A stretch of 39,667 nucleotides of DNA from Prevotella sp. (GCA_024695705.1 JAILHP010000151.1:1-39667); one strand, 5' to 3'. Numbered from the stretch's first letter, positions 16,901-25,282 are shown. A program made the numbers and translations. Notes: a model not told the origin generated them from the sequence alone.

Positions 16901-18282
16901 GCGACGGCCACATCGGCGAGATCAACGGCTACCTGCACCATCGGCACCTTACCCGCATGACCTTCGATATCAATGTTGAAGCGGAGAACCTCCTCGCCTA
17001 CGACTTCCACGACTTCGGCAGTGAGATTTTCTACGGCACCGTTTATGGTACAGGTAATGTGACCATTGAGGGGCGGCCTGGACGCATCACCTTCAACATT
17101 GATGCCACCCCCGAAGAAAATACGCTCTTTGTCTATAACGTCAGTTCTCCTGATGCCATTACCAGCCACGAGTTCATTGAGTGGACAGTCCCCCAGACAT
17201 CCATTGACGGGAGCACAAACAGAAACAAGAGAAATGAAGACACGTCAGGAGGTGGACCTACCACAGACCTGTTCCTTAATTTCTTGGTGCGCTGCACGCC
17301 CAATGCCACCATGCGACTACTCATGGATGCCAAGATGGGCGACTACATCACCCTGAACGGAAGCGGAACGGTGCGTGCCAACTATTATAATAAAGGAGGA
17401 ATGCAGATGTTCGGTACCTACACCGTGAGCCAGGGCACCTACAACGTTACCATACAGGAGCTCATCAAGAAGAACTTCACCTTCAGCGAAGGCGGCACCA
17501 TCGTCTTCGGAGGTGCTCCTTTCGATGCACAGCTCAACCTCCAGGCACAGCACACCGTCAATGGCGTCAGCCTCTCTGACCTGAACGTAGGCCGAACGCT
17601 CACCAACAACACCGTCCGCATCACCTGCCTGATGAACATTACCGGACAAGCCCAGGCGCCCCAAGTGGATTTCGACCTCGCCATGCCGACCGTCAGTGCA
17701 GACGAACAGCAGATGGTACGCTCCGTCATCAATGGACAGCAGGAGATGAACCAGCAGGTGCTCTACCTGCTCGGCATAGGACGCTTCTATCCTCAGACAG
17801 GCAACAACGCCACTGCCGAAGGCCAGACGCAGCAAAGCCAGACTGCTCTCGCCATGCAGAGTCTGCTGAGCGGTACGCTGTCAAGCCAGATCAACAGTCT
17901 GCTGAAGAATGTGGTCAACAACAAGAACTGGAACTTTGGTGCCAACATCTCTACCGGTGACGAGGGATGGAACAATGCCGAGTACGAGGGACTTGTTAGC
18001 GGAAGGCTGCTCAACAACCGCCTGCTGCTCAACGGACAGTTCGGCTATCGAGACCGTTCAACCACTGCCACCACCTCCTTCATCGGCGACTTTGACGTGC
18101 AATACCTGCTGACACCCAGCGGCTCCGTAGCCATCAAGATGTATAACCAGACGAACGACCGCTACTTTACACGTTCGTCGCTCAACACACAAGGACTTGG
18201 TTTCATCCTGAAGAAAGACTTCTCCTCATTTCCTGACCTCTTCGGCATTCAACACAGAGACAGTACCGTGAACAGGCGTTAA
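13954..18282 (+). CDS. tamB: Translocation/assembly module TamB
   Basis: Large envelope protein of the TamB/AsmA-like group, thought to span the periplasm and help move lipids or outer-membrane proteins. From the first normal start codon (GTG at 13954) it has 1442 residues, mostly repetitive beta structure, and ends in the conserved DUF490/TamB domain (about 1100-1430, with MQMFGTYTVSQGTYNV, FTFSEGGTIVFGG, PFDAQLNLQAQ and LLNNRLLLNGQFGYR). Starting at the GTG would remove the N-terminal anchor encoded at 13858-13953, so the real start is probably upstream at a rare codon, or there is a sequence error. The gene has its own promoter and is divergent from the nqr operon. Confidence 0.9.
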   Translation: MQRFLGSQVAGTLSETLGTEVSVGRVHLGFLNRIIIDDVVILDQQQKEMLKASRLSAKVELLPLTQGRISISTAQIFGAHLQLYRDSLQAPANYQFVIDSLASRDTTESTPLDLRINSFIMRHSSVKYDVLNEEETSGRLNPSHLNLTDISSHIVLKALKEDSLNLNVKKLAFKEQSGLQVNQLTLYMEASPNRAVLEDFMLQLPHSQLKLGTVNALYTLQDGKLQKGSLNYHGTLEESDITFSDITCLAPDIQSITSRLTLTSSFSGTDNSIDIHQLQATSADGNIDIHASGFLHHWDVTPMWQLYLDRLKLSSSSIAFAKEQLQGKDNIPELITRLGNIYLTGEADGEGQAVNAETHLMSDIGSLEATVAIDHQRHFSGHLTSNDLQLGQLLADEQLGETALDVDFDGLLRADNQPEANVSGVVSNFSYRGYLYQNIELEASYLPQEIHGIVSIDDPNVKLDLDGYIIKNGNLSDVLLNANISEFRPSQLNLTQQWKDATFSANLNASFTAANLNDATGTLDISQLSMQSEEARYYLRKLNMTSGYDNDGEHFLTLKSDFADMWLKGVFDYTKLSQSITNMVASYLPTLPGMPPISTTGNDFAFQLELKRTDWLQLLFGVPLQIDNPLLLSGFINDKQKNVSIMGSCPDFTYNEGRYTQAALHIGTTSDTLRCAVDVIKHMDNDVPFALSLRAGAADNKINASLSWDNHDEQRMSGTLNTASHFFLSPDGKQTGVISVLPSQIVLRNADWQIESAEIVYAKNNLSVNHFTVKHGQQHIIIDGKVSDNADDCLTADIVDVDVEYILDLVNFHSVDFGGSASGTATVSSLFTEPQASAHLKVHDFLFEHGPLGILDVQAQWDNQKKTIQINGIANDGPASATLVKGYIDPSDPGYIDLDIQALGTNISFGRTFLSSFADRFEGKAEGSLRLYGPLDNINLVGQLVCDAEVDVRQLNTTYTLRQDTLNFIPDNIELHRCKFTDRDGHIGEINGYLHHRHLTRMTFDINVEAENLLAYDFHDFGSEIFYGTVYGTGNVTIEGRPGRITFNIDATPEENTLFVYNVSSPDAITSHEFIEWTVPQTSIDGSTNRNKRNEDTSGGGPTTDLFLNFLVRCTPNATMRLLMDAKMGDYITLNGSGTVRANYYNKGGMQMFGTYTVSQGTYNVTIQELIKKNFTFSEGGTIVFGGAPFDAQLNLQAQHTVNGVSLSDLNVGRTLTNNTVRITCLMNITGQAQAPQVDFDLAMPTVSADEQQMVRSVINGQQEMNQQVLYLLGIGRFYPQTGNNATAEGQTQQSQTALAMQSLLSGTLSSQINSLLKNVVNNKNWNFGANISTGDEGWNNAEYEGLVSGRLLNNRLLLNGQFGYRDRSTTATTSFIGDFDVQYLLTPSGSVAIKMYNQTNDRYFTRSSLNTQGLGFILKKDFSSFPDLFGIQHRDSTVNRR

Positions 18283-18315
18283 GCGCTGTAAAAGTACCGT
18301 AAACAGGCGTTAAGC
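18262..18315 (+). repeat. 23-bp direct repeat spanning the tamB stop codon
   Basis: AGTACCGTGAACAGGCGTTA and AGC (18262-18284) is repeated with one change (G to A) at 18293-18315. The first copy contains the stop TAA, so the second is a duplicate of the gene end in the spacer. Confidence 0.8.
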
Positions 18316-18383
18316 ACAGGGACGAAAATGTTAAATCAAGACAAATCTACATGCCAAAATGGCAGTTTAACATATTTTGCGGC

Positions 18384-18391
18384 TATATTTG
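18384..18391 (+). promoter_or_regulatory. HtrA gene promoter -7 box
   Basis: TATATTTG matches TAnnTTTG; transcription would start near 18397, with a leader of about 90 nt. No TTTG is seen at the expected distance upstream. Confidence 0.45.
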
Positions 18392-18487
18392 CACACACTT
18401 TCACGGGCATGGCCCAAAGTTAGACAAGACGACGCAAATTATATTCGCAAAATATCAAACAGTAAATAACAGTTAATAGATTGTCAA

Positions 18488-19969
18488 ATGAAAAAAGTAT
18501 TGAATTATCTTACGCCGGCGCTGTGCGTAGTAGCACTCGCCTTCTCAGTTGCCGCATTCAGTAAAGCGTGTTCCAACAATGATCAGTGGTCAGTGTTCAA
18601 TGCTCATCCCTCTACTCCGGCAGGCCAGCCCGTTGACCTGACCTACGCAGCAGAAAAGGCACTGCCCTCCGTCGTACATATTAAATATGTACAGAACAGC
18701 CGCATACAGACGATCGAGACCGACCCCCTGGAGGAATTCTTCAACGACCCTTTCGGCGGATTCTTCGGACGTGGACAAACCCCTAACGGCGGCCAGCGCC
18801 GCATTCAGACCCCACGCCGTGAGGCCACAGGCTCAGGTGTCATCATCTCTGCCGACGGATACATCGTCACCAACAACCACGTGGTATCAGGAGCTGATGA
18901 GTTGACCGTCACCCTTCATGACAACAGCGAGTATTCGGCTCGCATCATCGGTACTGATGAGACAACCGACCTGGCACTGATCAAGATTGACGGCAAGCGT
19001 CTGCCTGCCATCACCATTGCCAGCAGCGAAGACCTGAAGGTGGGTGAATGGGTTCTCGCCGTGGGTAACCCCTTAGGACTTAACAACACCGTAACTGCTG
19101 GTATTGTCAGCGCCAAGGCCCGCCGCCTGGGAGCTAACGGTGTAGAGAGCTTTATTCAGACCGATGCTGCCATCAATGCAGGAAACTCCGGTGGTGCTCT
19201 GGTCAACACACGTGGCGAGCTGGTGGGAATCAACGCCATGCTCTACTCACAGACGGGTGCCAACATCGGCTATGGATTTGCCATTCCCACCACCATTATG
19301 AATAAGGTGGTCGATGACCTGAAAAAATACGGTACCGTTCAGCGTGCCTTCATCGGCATCCAGGGACAGGACGTCAAGCAGTATGTTGACAGGAAGAAAG
19401 CCAATGGCGAGGAAGTTGACTTAGGCACCATGGAAGGAATCTATGTCGCTAAGGTTGTTGACGGAGGCGCTGCTGCTGAAGCAGGCATCGAGCCGGGTGA
19501 TATCATCATCGCTGCTGATGGCCAGAAAGTCACTAGCTTCCCTGAGCTGCAGGAGATTGTAGCCAAGAAGCGTCCGGGTGACCGCATGTCGCTGACCTAT
19601 CTGCACAACAAGCATAAGAAGCAGGAGACAGTAACACTGAAGAACGAGCAGGGCAATACCCGCGTAGTTCAGAACCGCGACATCGACGTCTTGGGTGGTC
19701 AGTTCCGTGAGATTACCGATAAGCAGAAGCAGGAGCTCCACATCTCCTATGGTCTGGAGGTCATCAAGATTGATGAAGGCAAACTGAAGAAAGCCGGTAT
19801 CAACAAGGGCTTCATCATCCAGCGTGTCAACGACGAAAGCATGAAGACCATCGAAGACCTGCAGAAGGAAGTACGCAAGGCTTCCACTGGTCAAGACCCC
19901 GTGCTCTACATCCAGGGAATCTATCCTACCGGAAAGAAGGCATACTTCGCTATCTCTCTTGAAGAGTAG
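18488..19969 (+). CDS. HtrA/Deg-family periplasmic serine protease
   Basis: Envelope protease and chaperone that degrades misfolded periplasmic proteins. The 493-residue protein has an N-terminal hydrophobic signal (MKKVLNYLTPALCVVALAFS...), a chymotrypsin-like domain with the catalytic triad His131 (TNNHVV), Asp161 (TTDLALI) and Ser234 (GNSGGAL), then two PDZ domains (about 290-385 and 400-490). It has the Q-linker region rich in Phe and Gly (residues 82-95) typical of DegP/DegQ. The Cys at 28 (KACSNN) is not in a good lipobox. It lies between tamB and rpoD and is followed by a long inverted repeat with a T-tract. Confidence 0.95.
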   Translation: MKKVLNYLTPALCVVALAFSVAAFSKACSNNDQWSVFNAHPSTPAGQPVDLTYAAEKALPSVVHIKYVQNSRIQTIETDPLEEFFNDPFGGFFGRGQTPNGGQRRIQTPRREATGSGVIISADGYIVTNNHVVSGADELTVTLHDNSEYSARIIGTDETTDLALIKIDGKRLPAITIASSEDLKVGEWVLAVGNPLGLNNTVTAGIVSAKARRLGANGVESFIQTDAAINAGNSGGALVNTRGELVGINAMLYSQTGANIGYGFAIPTTIMNKVVDDLKKYGTVQRAFIGIQGQDVKQYVDRKKANGEEVDLGTMEGIYVAKVVDGGAAAEAGIEPGDIIIAADGQKVTSFPELQEIVAKKRPGDRMSLTYLHNKHKKQETVTLKNEQGNTRVVQNRDIDVLGGQFREITDKQKQELHISYGLEVIKIDEGKLKKAGINKGFIIQRVNDESMKTIEDLQKEVRKASTGQDPVLYIQGIYPTGKKAYFAISLEE

Positions 19970-19973
19970 GAGG

Positions 19974-20085
19974 AGTTAAGAGTTAGAAGTTAGAAGTTAG
20001 GTGTTAGGAGTTTGGCGTTGGGAGTTAAAAAAACATAAAGGAGTAATGAAACTCCTATCTCCCAACGCTTAACTCCTAACTTTTT
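19974..20085 (+). terminator. Word-repeat inverted repeat, probable terminator of the HtrA gene
   Basis: Starts with AGTTAGAAGTTAG-type words and contains a 22-bp inverted repeat with two mismatches (20003-20024 with 20059-20080; GTTAGGAG... and ...CTCCTAAC), a 34-nt loop and then TTTTT (20081-20085). The arms are built from the same words as the preceding tandem stretch. Confidence 0.6.
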
Positions 20086-20087
20086 CG

Positions 20088-20095
20088 TACTTTTG
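20088..20095 (+). promoter_or_regulatory. rpoD promoter -7 box
   Basis: TACTTTTG matches TAnnTTTG and directly follows the T-tract of the previous terminator. The leader to the ATG at 20132 is about 30 nt. Confidence 0.5.
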
Positions 20096-20131
20096 CATCC
20101 AACTTTTAGACCAAGACCCAATAACAACAAC

Positions 20132-20992
20132 ATGAGACAACTGAAAATAACGAAGTCGATAACTAATAGAGAAAGTGCTTCGCTTGACAAATATCTACAG
20201 GAAATAGCTAAAGAGGACCTGCTCTCGTCTGACGAGGAAGTAGAACTTGCTCAGCGTATCCGAAAGGGTGACCGTAAGGCGCTCGACAAACTGACAAAGG
20301 CTAATCTGAGATTTGTCGTTTCTGTTGCCAAACAGTATCAGAACCAGGGGCTCTCACTCGCCGACCTCATTAACGAGGGTAATGTAGGACTCATCCGTGC
20401 TGCTGAGAAATTCGACGAGACGCGTGGCTTCAAGTTCATCAGCTATGCCGTGTGGTGGATACGTCAGAGCATCCTGCAGGCCATTGCCGAACAAAGTCGC
20501 ATCGTTCGTGTACCCCTAAACCAGGTGGGCTCGGTCAACAAGATAACAAGGGCGCTTAACCAGTTTGAGCAGGAAAACGAGCGTCGGCCCAACACTCAGG
20601 AAATCTCTGAACGCACGGATATCCCCATTGAGAAAGTGGGAGAAGCCCTTCAGGTGACAGGCCGTCACGTATCTGTTGACGCACCTTTTGCTGAGGGTGA
20701 TGACAATTCACTGCTCGACGTCATTGTTAACGACAATGCACCCATGGCCGACATTGGTCTGGTGAAAGAGTCGCTGAGGGCGGAAATCAAGTCAGCTCTC
20801 CAGACGCTCAACGAACGTGAGCGCAACGTCATTACAGCGTTCTTCGGCATTGACCAGCCGGAGATGACACTTGAGGAGATTGGCACCAAGTACGGACTGA
20901 CCCGCGAACGCGTCAGGCAGATCAAGGAAAAAGCTATCCGCCGCCTACGTGGCAATACCAAGAACAAACTGCTGAAGACGTACCTGGGATAA
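20132..20992 (+). CDS. rpoD: Housekeeping RNA polymerase sigma factor RpoD/SigA
   Basis: Primary sigma factor. The 286-residue protein has sigma-70 regions 1.2 ([15 protein letters not shown]), 2 ([20 protein letters not shown], then [13 protein letters not shown]), 3 and 4 with the helix-turn-helix [28 protein letters not shown]. Region 1.1 is absent, as is usual for the Bacteroidetes primary sigma, which recognises the TTTG/TAnnTTTG promoters seen all over this window. I chose the ATG at 20132 ([11 protein letters not shown]) as the conserved Bacteroidetes N-terminus; the open frame upstream runs over the promoter. Confidence 0.95.
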   Translation: MRQLKITKSITNRESASLDKYLQEIAKEDLLSSDEEVELAQRIRKGDRKALDKLTKANLRFVVSVAKQYQNQGLSLADLINEGNVGLIRAAEKFDETRGFKFISYAVWWIRQSILQAIAEQSRIVRVPLNQVGSVNKITRALNQFEQENERRPNTQEISERTDIPIEKVGEALQVTGRHVSVDAPFAEGDDNSLLDVIVNDNAPMADIGLVKESLRAEIKSALQTLNERERNVITAFFGIDQPEMTLEEIGTKYGLTRERVRQIKEKAIRRLRGNTKNKLLKTYLG

Positions 20993-21018
20993 TCAAATGA
21001 GATTAGATATTATTTAGA

Positions 21019-21465
21019 ATGAAAAAGTTAGGATATTGTTTGATGGCTCTTGCACTTGTTGCATTGACCATAATGGGTGCCAGCGAAGCTACAGCGAAAC
21101 GGCGCCAACTCTCCCATATCTATATGTTTGGACTGGCAGCCTCGTTTACAGACTCCACCGTCTATTTCACGGAGATACAAACCGTTGATAGCGCATGGAT
21201 TGACGACAAGACCTTCTTCCTGGAAAACCGCGAGGTATATTCACAACAACTTAAGGACTACCTTGCCGCCAGCATGATACCCAACCGCGTCTGTGTGGTG
21301 ATGTATGCCCCCACCCTAAAGGAAGCCGAGAAGAAATATGTAAAGGTACGCCGCATCTACACGACTAAGGCCGACACTCCTTACGATGTGCATTACCTTA
21401 CCAATGCCGAGTTCCGTTTCAAGACCGTCCCCTCAGAAATCGAGGATGAACCAGCTGCCGAATAG
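21019..21465 (+). CDS. Small exported protein of unknown function
   Basis: I do not recognise a named family. The 148-residue protein has a signal peptide (MKKLGYCLMALALVALTIMG) and a mature part that begins with basic residues and ends in an acidic tail (EIEDEPAAE). The region HIYMFGLAASFTDSTVYFTEIQ and the central LENREVYSQQLKDYLA suggest a small mixed alpha/beta fold. It starts 26 bp after rpoD with no promoter visible between, so it is probably co-transcribed with it, and a terminator follows. Confidence 0.75.
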   Translation: MKKLGYCLMALALVALTIMGASEATAKRRQLSHIYMFGLAASFTDSTVYFTEIQTVDSAWIDDKTFFLENREVYSQQLKDYLAASMIPNRVCVVMYAPTLKEAEKKYVKVRRIYTTKADTPYDVHYLTNAEFRFKTVPSEIEDEPAAE

Positions 21466-21493
21466 TTGAAGTATTTAAAACATACACACATAA

Positions 21494-21525
21494 AAAGGAG
21501 CATCCGACCTGTCGAATGCTCCTTT
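21494..21525. terminator. Bidirectional terminator between convergent transcripts
   Basis: Stem 21494-21507 with 21512-21525 (AAAGGAGCATCCGA, 14 bp with one mismatch), loop CCTG. T-tracts: TTTTT on the minus strand side (after the rpmB operon) and TTT on the plus side. Confidence 0.8.
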
Positions 21526-21545
21526 AAATATACCATTTAAATTGA

Positions 21546-21704
21546 TTAGTTCTTGAAGAACTCCTTAACGTCCTCGTTGGGAACCATCTGCTCGTCAAAG
21601 ATGTAAGCACCCGTCTTCGGGCTCTTCACCATCTTGATAACCTTTGTGTAAGCGCGACCATCCTTTGAGCCTTCGTGGAGGGTAGCAACGGTTTTCTTTG
21701 CCAT
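21546..21704 (-). CDS. DUF4295 small basic protein
   Basis: A 52-residue protein (MAKKTVATLHEGSKDGRAYT..., then KMVKSPKTGAYIFDEQM, ending VKEFFKN). This matches the small Bacteroidetes DUF4295 family, which lies directly after rpmB and rpmG in most Bacteroidetes genomes and is probably ribosome-associated, though its role is not established. It is the last gene of the operon here and is followed by a terminator. Confidence 0.92.
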   Translation of the reverse strand: MAKKTVATLHEGSKDGRAYTKVIKMVKSPKTGAYIFDEQMVPNEDVKEFFKN

Positions 21705-21740
21705 AGCGTTTTACCTTTTAACTGTTAAACCTTATTACCC

Positions 21741-21932
21741 TTACTTAATCTCTTTGTGAAGAGTCATCTTTTTCAGGATGGGGTTGTACTTCATCAATTC
21801 CATTCTCTCAGGAGTGTTCTTACGATTCTTCGTCGTAATATAACGGCTGGTTCCAGGAAGGCCCGAATTCTTCTGCTCGGTGCACTCCAAAATAACCTGG
21901 ACGCGGTTACCCTTTGCTTTCTTGCTTGCCAT
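21741..21932 (-). CDS. rpmG: 50S ribosomal protein L33
   Basis: Large-subunit ribosomal protein. The 63-residue protein has the L33 pattern ([19 protein letters not shown]..., then [23 protein letters not shown]). Only one Cys is present, so it is a form without the zinc site. It lies 5 bp after rpmB. Confidence 0.96.
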   Translation of the reverse strand: MASKKAKGNRVQVILECTEQKNSGLPGTSRYITTKNRKNTPERMELMKYNPILKKMTLHKEIK

Positions 21933-21937
21933 ATCGA

Positions 21938-22201
21938 TTAATCTCCTATTACTTTAATGTCCTTCCAATCTACATAACCTTTAGCAACAGCCTGCTTCAA
22001 GGCAGCATCCAGACCTACTTTGTTAATCAAACGCAGACCAGCGGCGCTGATCTTCAACTGAATCCAGCAGTTCTCCTCCACATAGTAGAACTTCTTGCTG
22101 AAAAGGTTCACGTCAAAGACGCGCTTTGTGCGGTGCTTTGAGTGCGACACGTTGTTACCACGCTGTGCCGTCTTTCCCGTAATTTGACAAATTTTCGACA
22201 T
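21938..22201 (-). CDS. rpmB: 50S ribosomal protein L28
   Basis: Large-subunit ribosomal protein, first in the operon. The 87-residue protein has the signature [21 protein letters not shown] and the [13 protein letters not shown] segment. It has a single Cys at position 5 and one at about 45, so no full zinc ribbon. Confidence 0.97.
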   Translation of the reverse strand: MSKICQITGKTAQRGNNVSHSKHRTKRVFDVNLFSKKFYYVEENCWIQLKISAAGLRLINKVGLDAALKQAVAKGYVDWKDIKVIGD

Positions 22202-22253
22202 TTCTATCTACTTTTTTACTAGTTCCTTATACTAACTTATTCCAAACAGGGTG

Positions 22254-22261
22254 CAAAGGTA
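22254..22261 (-). promoter_or_regulatory. rpmB operon promoter -7 box
   Basis: TACCTTTG on the minus strand is a perfect TAnnTTTG box, with a leader of about 45 nt. No TTTG is present at 19-20 nt. Confidence 0.55.
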
Positions 22262-22270
22262 GTAACTTTT

Positions 22271-22302
22271 TTTGAGATTTGAGATTTGTGATTTGAGATT
22301 TA
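22271..22302. repeat. Tandem GAGATTTGAGATTTG-type words
   Basis: About four degenerate copies of TTTGAGA/TTTGTGA in tandem between rpmB and the pncC-like gene. One of several families of short intercistronic word repeats in the window. Confidence 0.7.
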
Positions 22303-22329
22303 TTTCAATCTTAATGTTTTTTAACTTTA

Positions 22330-22833
22330 CTACTCATTTTCAGGACGCTGAGCCTTCAGATAATCCAAAAACATCTGCATCGCCTTGTTTGTTGCGATGG
22401 CCAGATTGATGTCTCTTCCATGGTCTTCTTCTACCTTACAGGTCACGATATTGTCAGGAGTGCCGCAAGCCAGCCATATAGTACCGACGGGAATATCCTT
22501 CGTGCCTCCTGTAGGGCCGGCAATACCCGTTGCTGAAACGGCATAGGTCGTGTTCAGTGCCTTACAGGCACCCTTCACCAAATCAATGGCCACCTCCTCA
22601 CAGACGGCTGTCTTCTCTGCCAGCAATTCCTTGCTGACACCCAGCAAGTTCATCTTAACCTCATCCACGTAACAGATGATGCCACCCTTGAAATACTTCG
22701 AAGCTCCGGGCACAGACATCATCGCCTCTGCAATACGTCCACCCGTGCAGCTTTCAGCCGTCGAAACGGTCTCTTCTCTCTCCCATAGCAGCTGACTAAT
22801 GTCGCGGCTGATAATTTTACCTTCAAAATCCAT
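22330..22833 (-). CDS. pncC: CinA C-terminal domain protein, nicotinamide-nucleotide amidase
   Basis: Single-domain CinA-C protein, which in characterised members deamidates NMN to nicotinate mononucleotide in pyridine nucleotide recycling. The 167-residue protein has the motifs TAESCTGGRIAE (25-36), the FKGGIICY segment, and SATGIAGPTGGT, all conserved in the family. The N-terminal COG1058 domain of long CinA is absent. It starts 35 bp after tsaD, and the gap is of TTACAATTT words, so it is probably in one transcript with tsaD. Confidence 0.9.
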   Translation of the reverse strand: MDFEGKIISRDISQLLWEREETVSTAESCTGGRIAEAMMSVPGASKYFKGGIICYVDEVKMNLLGVSKELLAEKTAVCEEVAIDLVKGACKALNTTYAVSATGIAGPTGGTKDIPVGTIWLACGTPDNIVTCKVEEDHGRDINLAIATNKAMQMFLDYLKAQRPENE

Positions 22834-22868
22834 CTTTATAATTTACAATTTTACAATTTACCATCTCC

Positions 22869-23975
22869 TCACTTAAACGTCACCTTCGAGAATGCAGGCG
22901 CGTCAATCGAACAAAACTCCTTGTCCAAATATTTATAATACCCCACGATGCCAATCATAGCGGCATTGTCGGTGGTGTAGCTAAACTTCGGTATGTAGAT
23001 GGTCCAACCGTAGCGGCGCGCATGATCATGAAACGCATTGCGCAATCCGTTGTTGGCGCTCACTCCACCGGCAACAGCCACATGTTTAATGCCCGTCTGC
23101 TTCACGGCCAGTCGCAACTTCTTCATCAGGATATCTACAATGGTCCACTCCAGCGAGGCAGCAATATCCTCCTTATGATGTTCGATGAAGTCAGGATCAT
23201 CGGCAATCCACTTTCTCAAAGAATAGAGGAACGACGTCTTCAGCCCCGAGAAGCTGTAGTCCAACCCAGGAATGTGTGGCTCCGAGAACTGGTAGGCCTT
23301 CGGATTACCCTGACGCGCAAGACGGTCGATGATGGGACCGCCGGGATAACCCAGACCCATGACCTTCGAACACTTGTCGATGGCCTCACCTGCTGCATCG
23401 TCAATGGTCTGTCCCAGTACTTCCATATCGTTATATGCATTCACCTTGACTATCTGCGAGTTACCGCCGCTGACCAGCAGGCAGAGGAAAGGATATGGTG
23501 GAACCTGCTCCACTGCTTCCGAGAAAGCCCCCCCTACTGCCCCCGAGGGGGCTTCATTACACTTTAGGACATTTGTGTCCCCCTCGGCGGACGAAAGGGG
23601 GGCTTTTATGAAATGTGCCATCACATGTCCCTGCAGGTGATTCACGTCAATGAGCGGAATACCCAGCGAACGGGCGAAGCCCTTAGCGAAGTTCACACCC
23701 ACCAATAGCGAACCCATCAGACCCGGTCCGCGCGTAAACGCCACAGCCGACAACTCTTCCTTGGTGATGCCGGCACGTTTGATGGCTTCATGTACTACCG
23801 GTACCACATTCTGCTGGTGAGCCCTCGAAGCCAGTTCTGGCACCACGCCACCGTACGCCTCATGCACAGCCTGCGAGGCCGTCACATTCGACAGCAGCGT
23901 GCCGTCTTTAAGAACGGCTGCCGACGTGTCGTCGCAGCTTGACTCTATTCCTAATATATAAATATGTTTCGTCAT
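22869..23975 (-). CDS. tsaD: tRNA N6-adenosine threonylcarbamoyltransferase, with in-frame insertion
   Basis: Catalytic subunit for t6A37 in tRNAs that read ANN codons, an essential modification in most bacteria. The 368-residue protein has the ASKHA-type start GIESSCDDTSAA, the metal-binding motif NHLQGH (His113 and His117), SGGNSQI and the C-terminal GGVSANNGLR. It is about 28 residues longer than most bacterial TsaD. The excess lies at about 124-151, KAPLSSAEGDTNVLKCNEAP to AVGGAF, and is encoded by an 81-bp palindromic element. The flanking text (HFIK, then PYPFLCLLVSGG) joins smoothly when it is removed, and the frame is intact, so the protein is probably functional. Confidence 0.96.
   Translation of the reverse strand: MTKHIYILGIESSCDDTSAAVLKDGTLLSNVTASQAVHEAYGGVVPELASRAHQQNVVPVVHEAIKRAGITKEELSAVAFTRGPGLMGSLLVGVNFAKGFARSLGIPLIDVNHLQGHVMAHFIKAPLSSAEGDTNVLKCNEAPSGAVGGAFSEAVEQVPPYPFLCLLVSGGNSQIVKVNAYNDMEVLGQTIDDAAGEAIDKCSKVMGLGYPGGPIIDRLARQGNPKAYQFSEPHIPGLDYSFSGLKTSFLYSLRKWIADDPDFIEHHKEDIAASLEWTIVDILMKKLRLAVKQTGIKHVAVAGGVSANNGLRNAFHDHARRYGWTIYIPKFSYTTDNAAMIGIVGYYKYLDKEFCSIDAPAFSKVTFK
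23525..23605 (-). mobile_element. 81-bp palindromic element inserted in tsaD
   Basis: Bounded by inverted repeats AAGCCCCCC and GGGGGGCTT. Inside are CCCCCGAGGGGG and GTCC..GGAC palindromes. It differs at 9 of 81 positions (by my alignment) from the element in the nucleotidyltransferase gene at 27811-27891, in the same orientation and reading frame. At 27 codons it keeps the frame and has no stop in that frame. Confidence 0.85.
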
Positions 23976-24006
23976 CTCGTTATTATGTTATAACGTTATT
24001 ACGAAC

Positions 24007-24879
24007 CTAATATGAAAGCACTTCCACACCGTGTTCCGTCATCAGCAGCGTGTGTTCCCACTGGGCGCTGGGCAGCTCGTCTTCCGAAATCACCTCCCAG
24101 CCATAAGGGTCACCTTCATCGATGAAGACCTTCCACGTTCCCATGTTAATCATCGGCTCAATGGTAAACACCATGCCTGGCACTAGCAGCATACCGTCAC
24201 CACGCTGTTTGAAGTGGGCCACTTCAGGGTCTTCATGAAACCTCAGTCCTACCCCATGGCCACACAGGTCACGTACCACGCCATAATGATACTTGTCAGC
24301 ATGTTTCTGAATGGCACGACCTATCTCGTTCACTCCGTGCCAAGGCTTGGCAGCCTCCATGCCGATTTCCAGACACTCCTTGGTCACACGCACCAGCTGT
24401 TCCTTTTCCGGTGTGGTCTTGCCACCCACAATGAACATTCGCGAGGCGTCAGAATAGTAGCCGTCCAGGATGGTGGTAAAATCCACATTGATGATATCAC
24501 CCTCCTCCAGCACGTCTTCCTCCTTGGGAATGCCGTGACAAACCACCTCGTTGATGCTCGTACATACACTCTTGGGGAAGGGTGGAGTATCCTTGTCGCC
24601 ACCATATCCCAGACAAGCCGGGGTAGCACCATGCTGCCTACAGTATTCCATGCAAATATCGTCTATCTCCTGTGTATTCATACCAGGACGGATAGCCGCC
24701 TCCACTGCATTGAGTACACCTGTGTTTACCACACCCGAACGGCGTATACCCTCTATCTGCTCGTCGTTAAGCACCAATTCACGTGTAGGAACAAGGGCTC
24801 CCTTGTTCTCCATATACATTATTTTCTTGTCAAACTCAGTCGGCTGTTCACCCGGCTTACAGCGCCATCTTCTTTTCAT
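24007..24879 (-). CDS. map: Type I methionine aminopeptidase
   Basis: Removes the initiator methionine from new proteins. The 290-residue protein has the five metal ligands Asp133 (NVDFTTI), Asp144, His208 (CGHGVG), Glu241 (TIEP) and Glu275 (WEHTLL). It has an N-terminal extension of about 35 residues (MKRRWRCKPGEQPTEFDKKI), as in many Bacteroidetes Map proteins. I chose the ATG at 24879 because upstream sequence contains the promoter at 24935-24966. It lies 31 bp upstream of tsaD, so tsaD may be co-transcribed. Confidence 0.95.
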   Translation of the reverse strand: MKRRWRCKPGEQPTEFDKKIMYMENKGALVPTRELVLNDEQIEGIRRSGVVNTGVLNAVEAAIRPGMNTQEIDDICMEYCRQHGATPACLGYGGDKDTPPFPKSVCTSINEVVCHGIPKEEDVLEEGDIINVDFTTILDGYYSDASRMFIVGGKTTPEKEQLVRVTKECLEIGMEAAKPWHGVNEIGRAIQKHADKYHYGVVRDLCGHGVGLRFHEDPEVAHFKQRGDGMLLVPGMVFTIEPMINMGTWKVFIDEGDPYGWEVISEDELPSAQWEHTLLMTEHGVEVLSY

Positions 24880-24934
24880 TCGTTTCTCGTCTTGTGAACC
24901 TCTATACTTGATAACATCATCTGCTAACAGCGTG

Positions 24935-24966
24935 CAAAAGTACACATATTCTCTGAATCTACCAAA
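24935..24966 (-). promoter_or_regulatory. map promoter
   Basis: On the minus strand TTTG (24963-24966), 20 nt, TACTTTTG (24935-24942). A full match to the consensus; leader about 50 nt. Confidence 0.7.
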
Positions 24967-25282
24967 TAAATCGGCGCTAATCTTCAACCTGTTATTTCCT
25001 AAATACCAACTGAAATGCAAGCGTGAGTGTATGAAATGGAAATGCATACAAATGTTCTGAGAAATGTTGACAAAAATGGTACTTCGTTAACTTAGTTGAA
25101 AATAGCCCATCGAGGGGCATTGACTGAAAATAAGACACTTTTTACTGGTGAGACAGGAATAATCAGAACACTTGGTGCCGACTCTCTTGGAGATACCCTA
25201 CCGGAAACAGGGAGAGAGGCCGGGGGAAAGAGGGTGTTTGGACGGAGGTAGCAGGGAGTTTCCCCGGGGGCAGCGAGTTTTT

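Noticed and set aside
18360..18380. TGGCA...TTGC as a sigma-54 promoter for the HtrA gene
   Set aside because: The distance between the two boxes is too large for sigma-54, and a TATATTTG box fits better.
25222..25270. Possible G-quadruplex in the GC-rich intergenic part
   Set aside because: Four runs of at least three G exist, but the loops are about 5, 19 and 9 nt, too long for a confident call.
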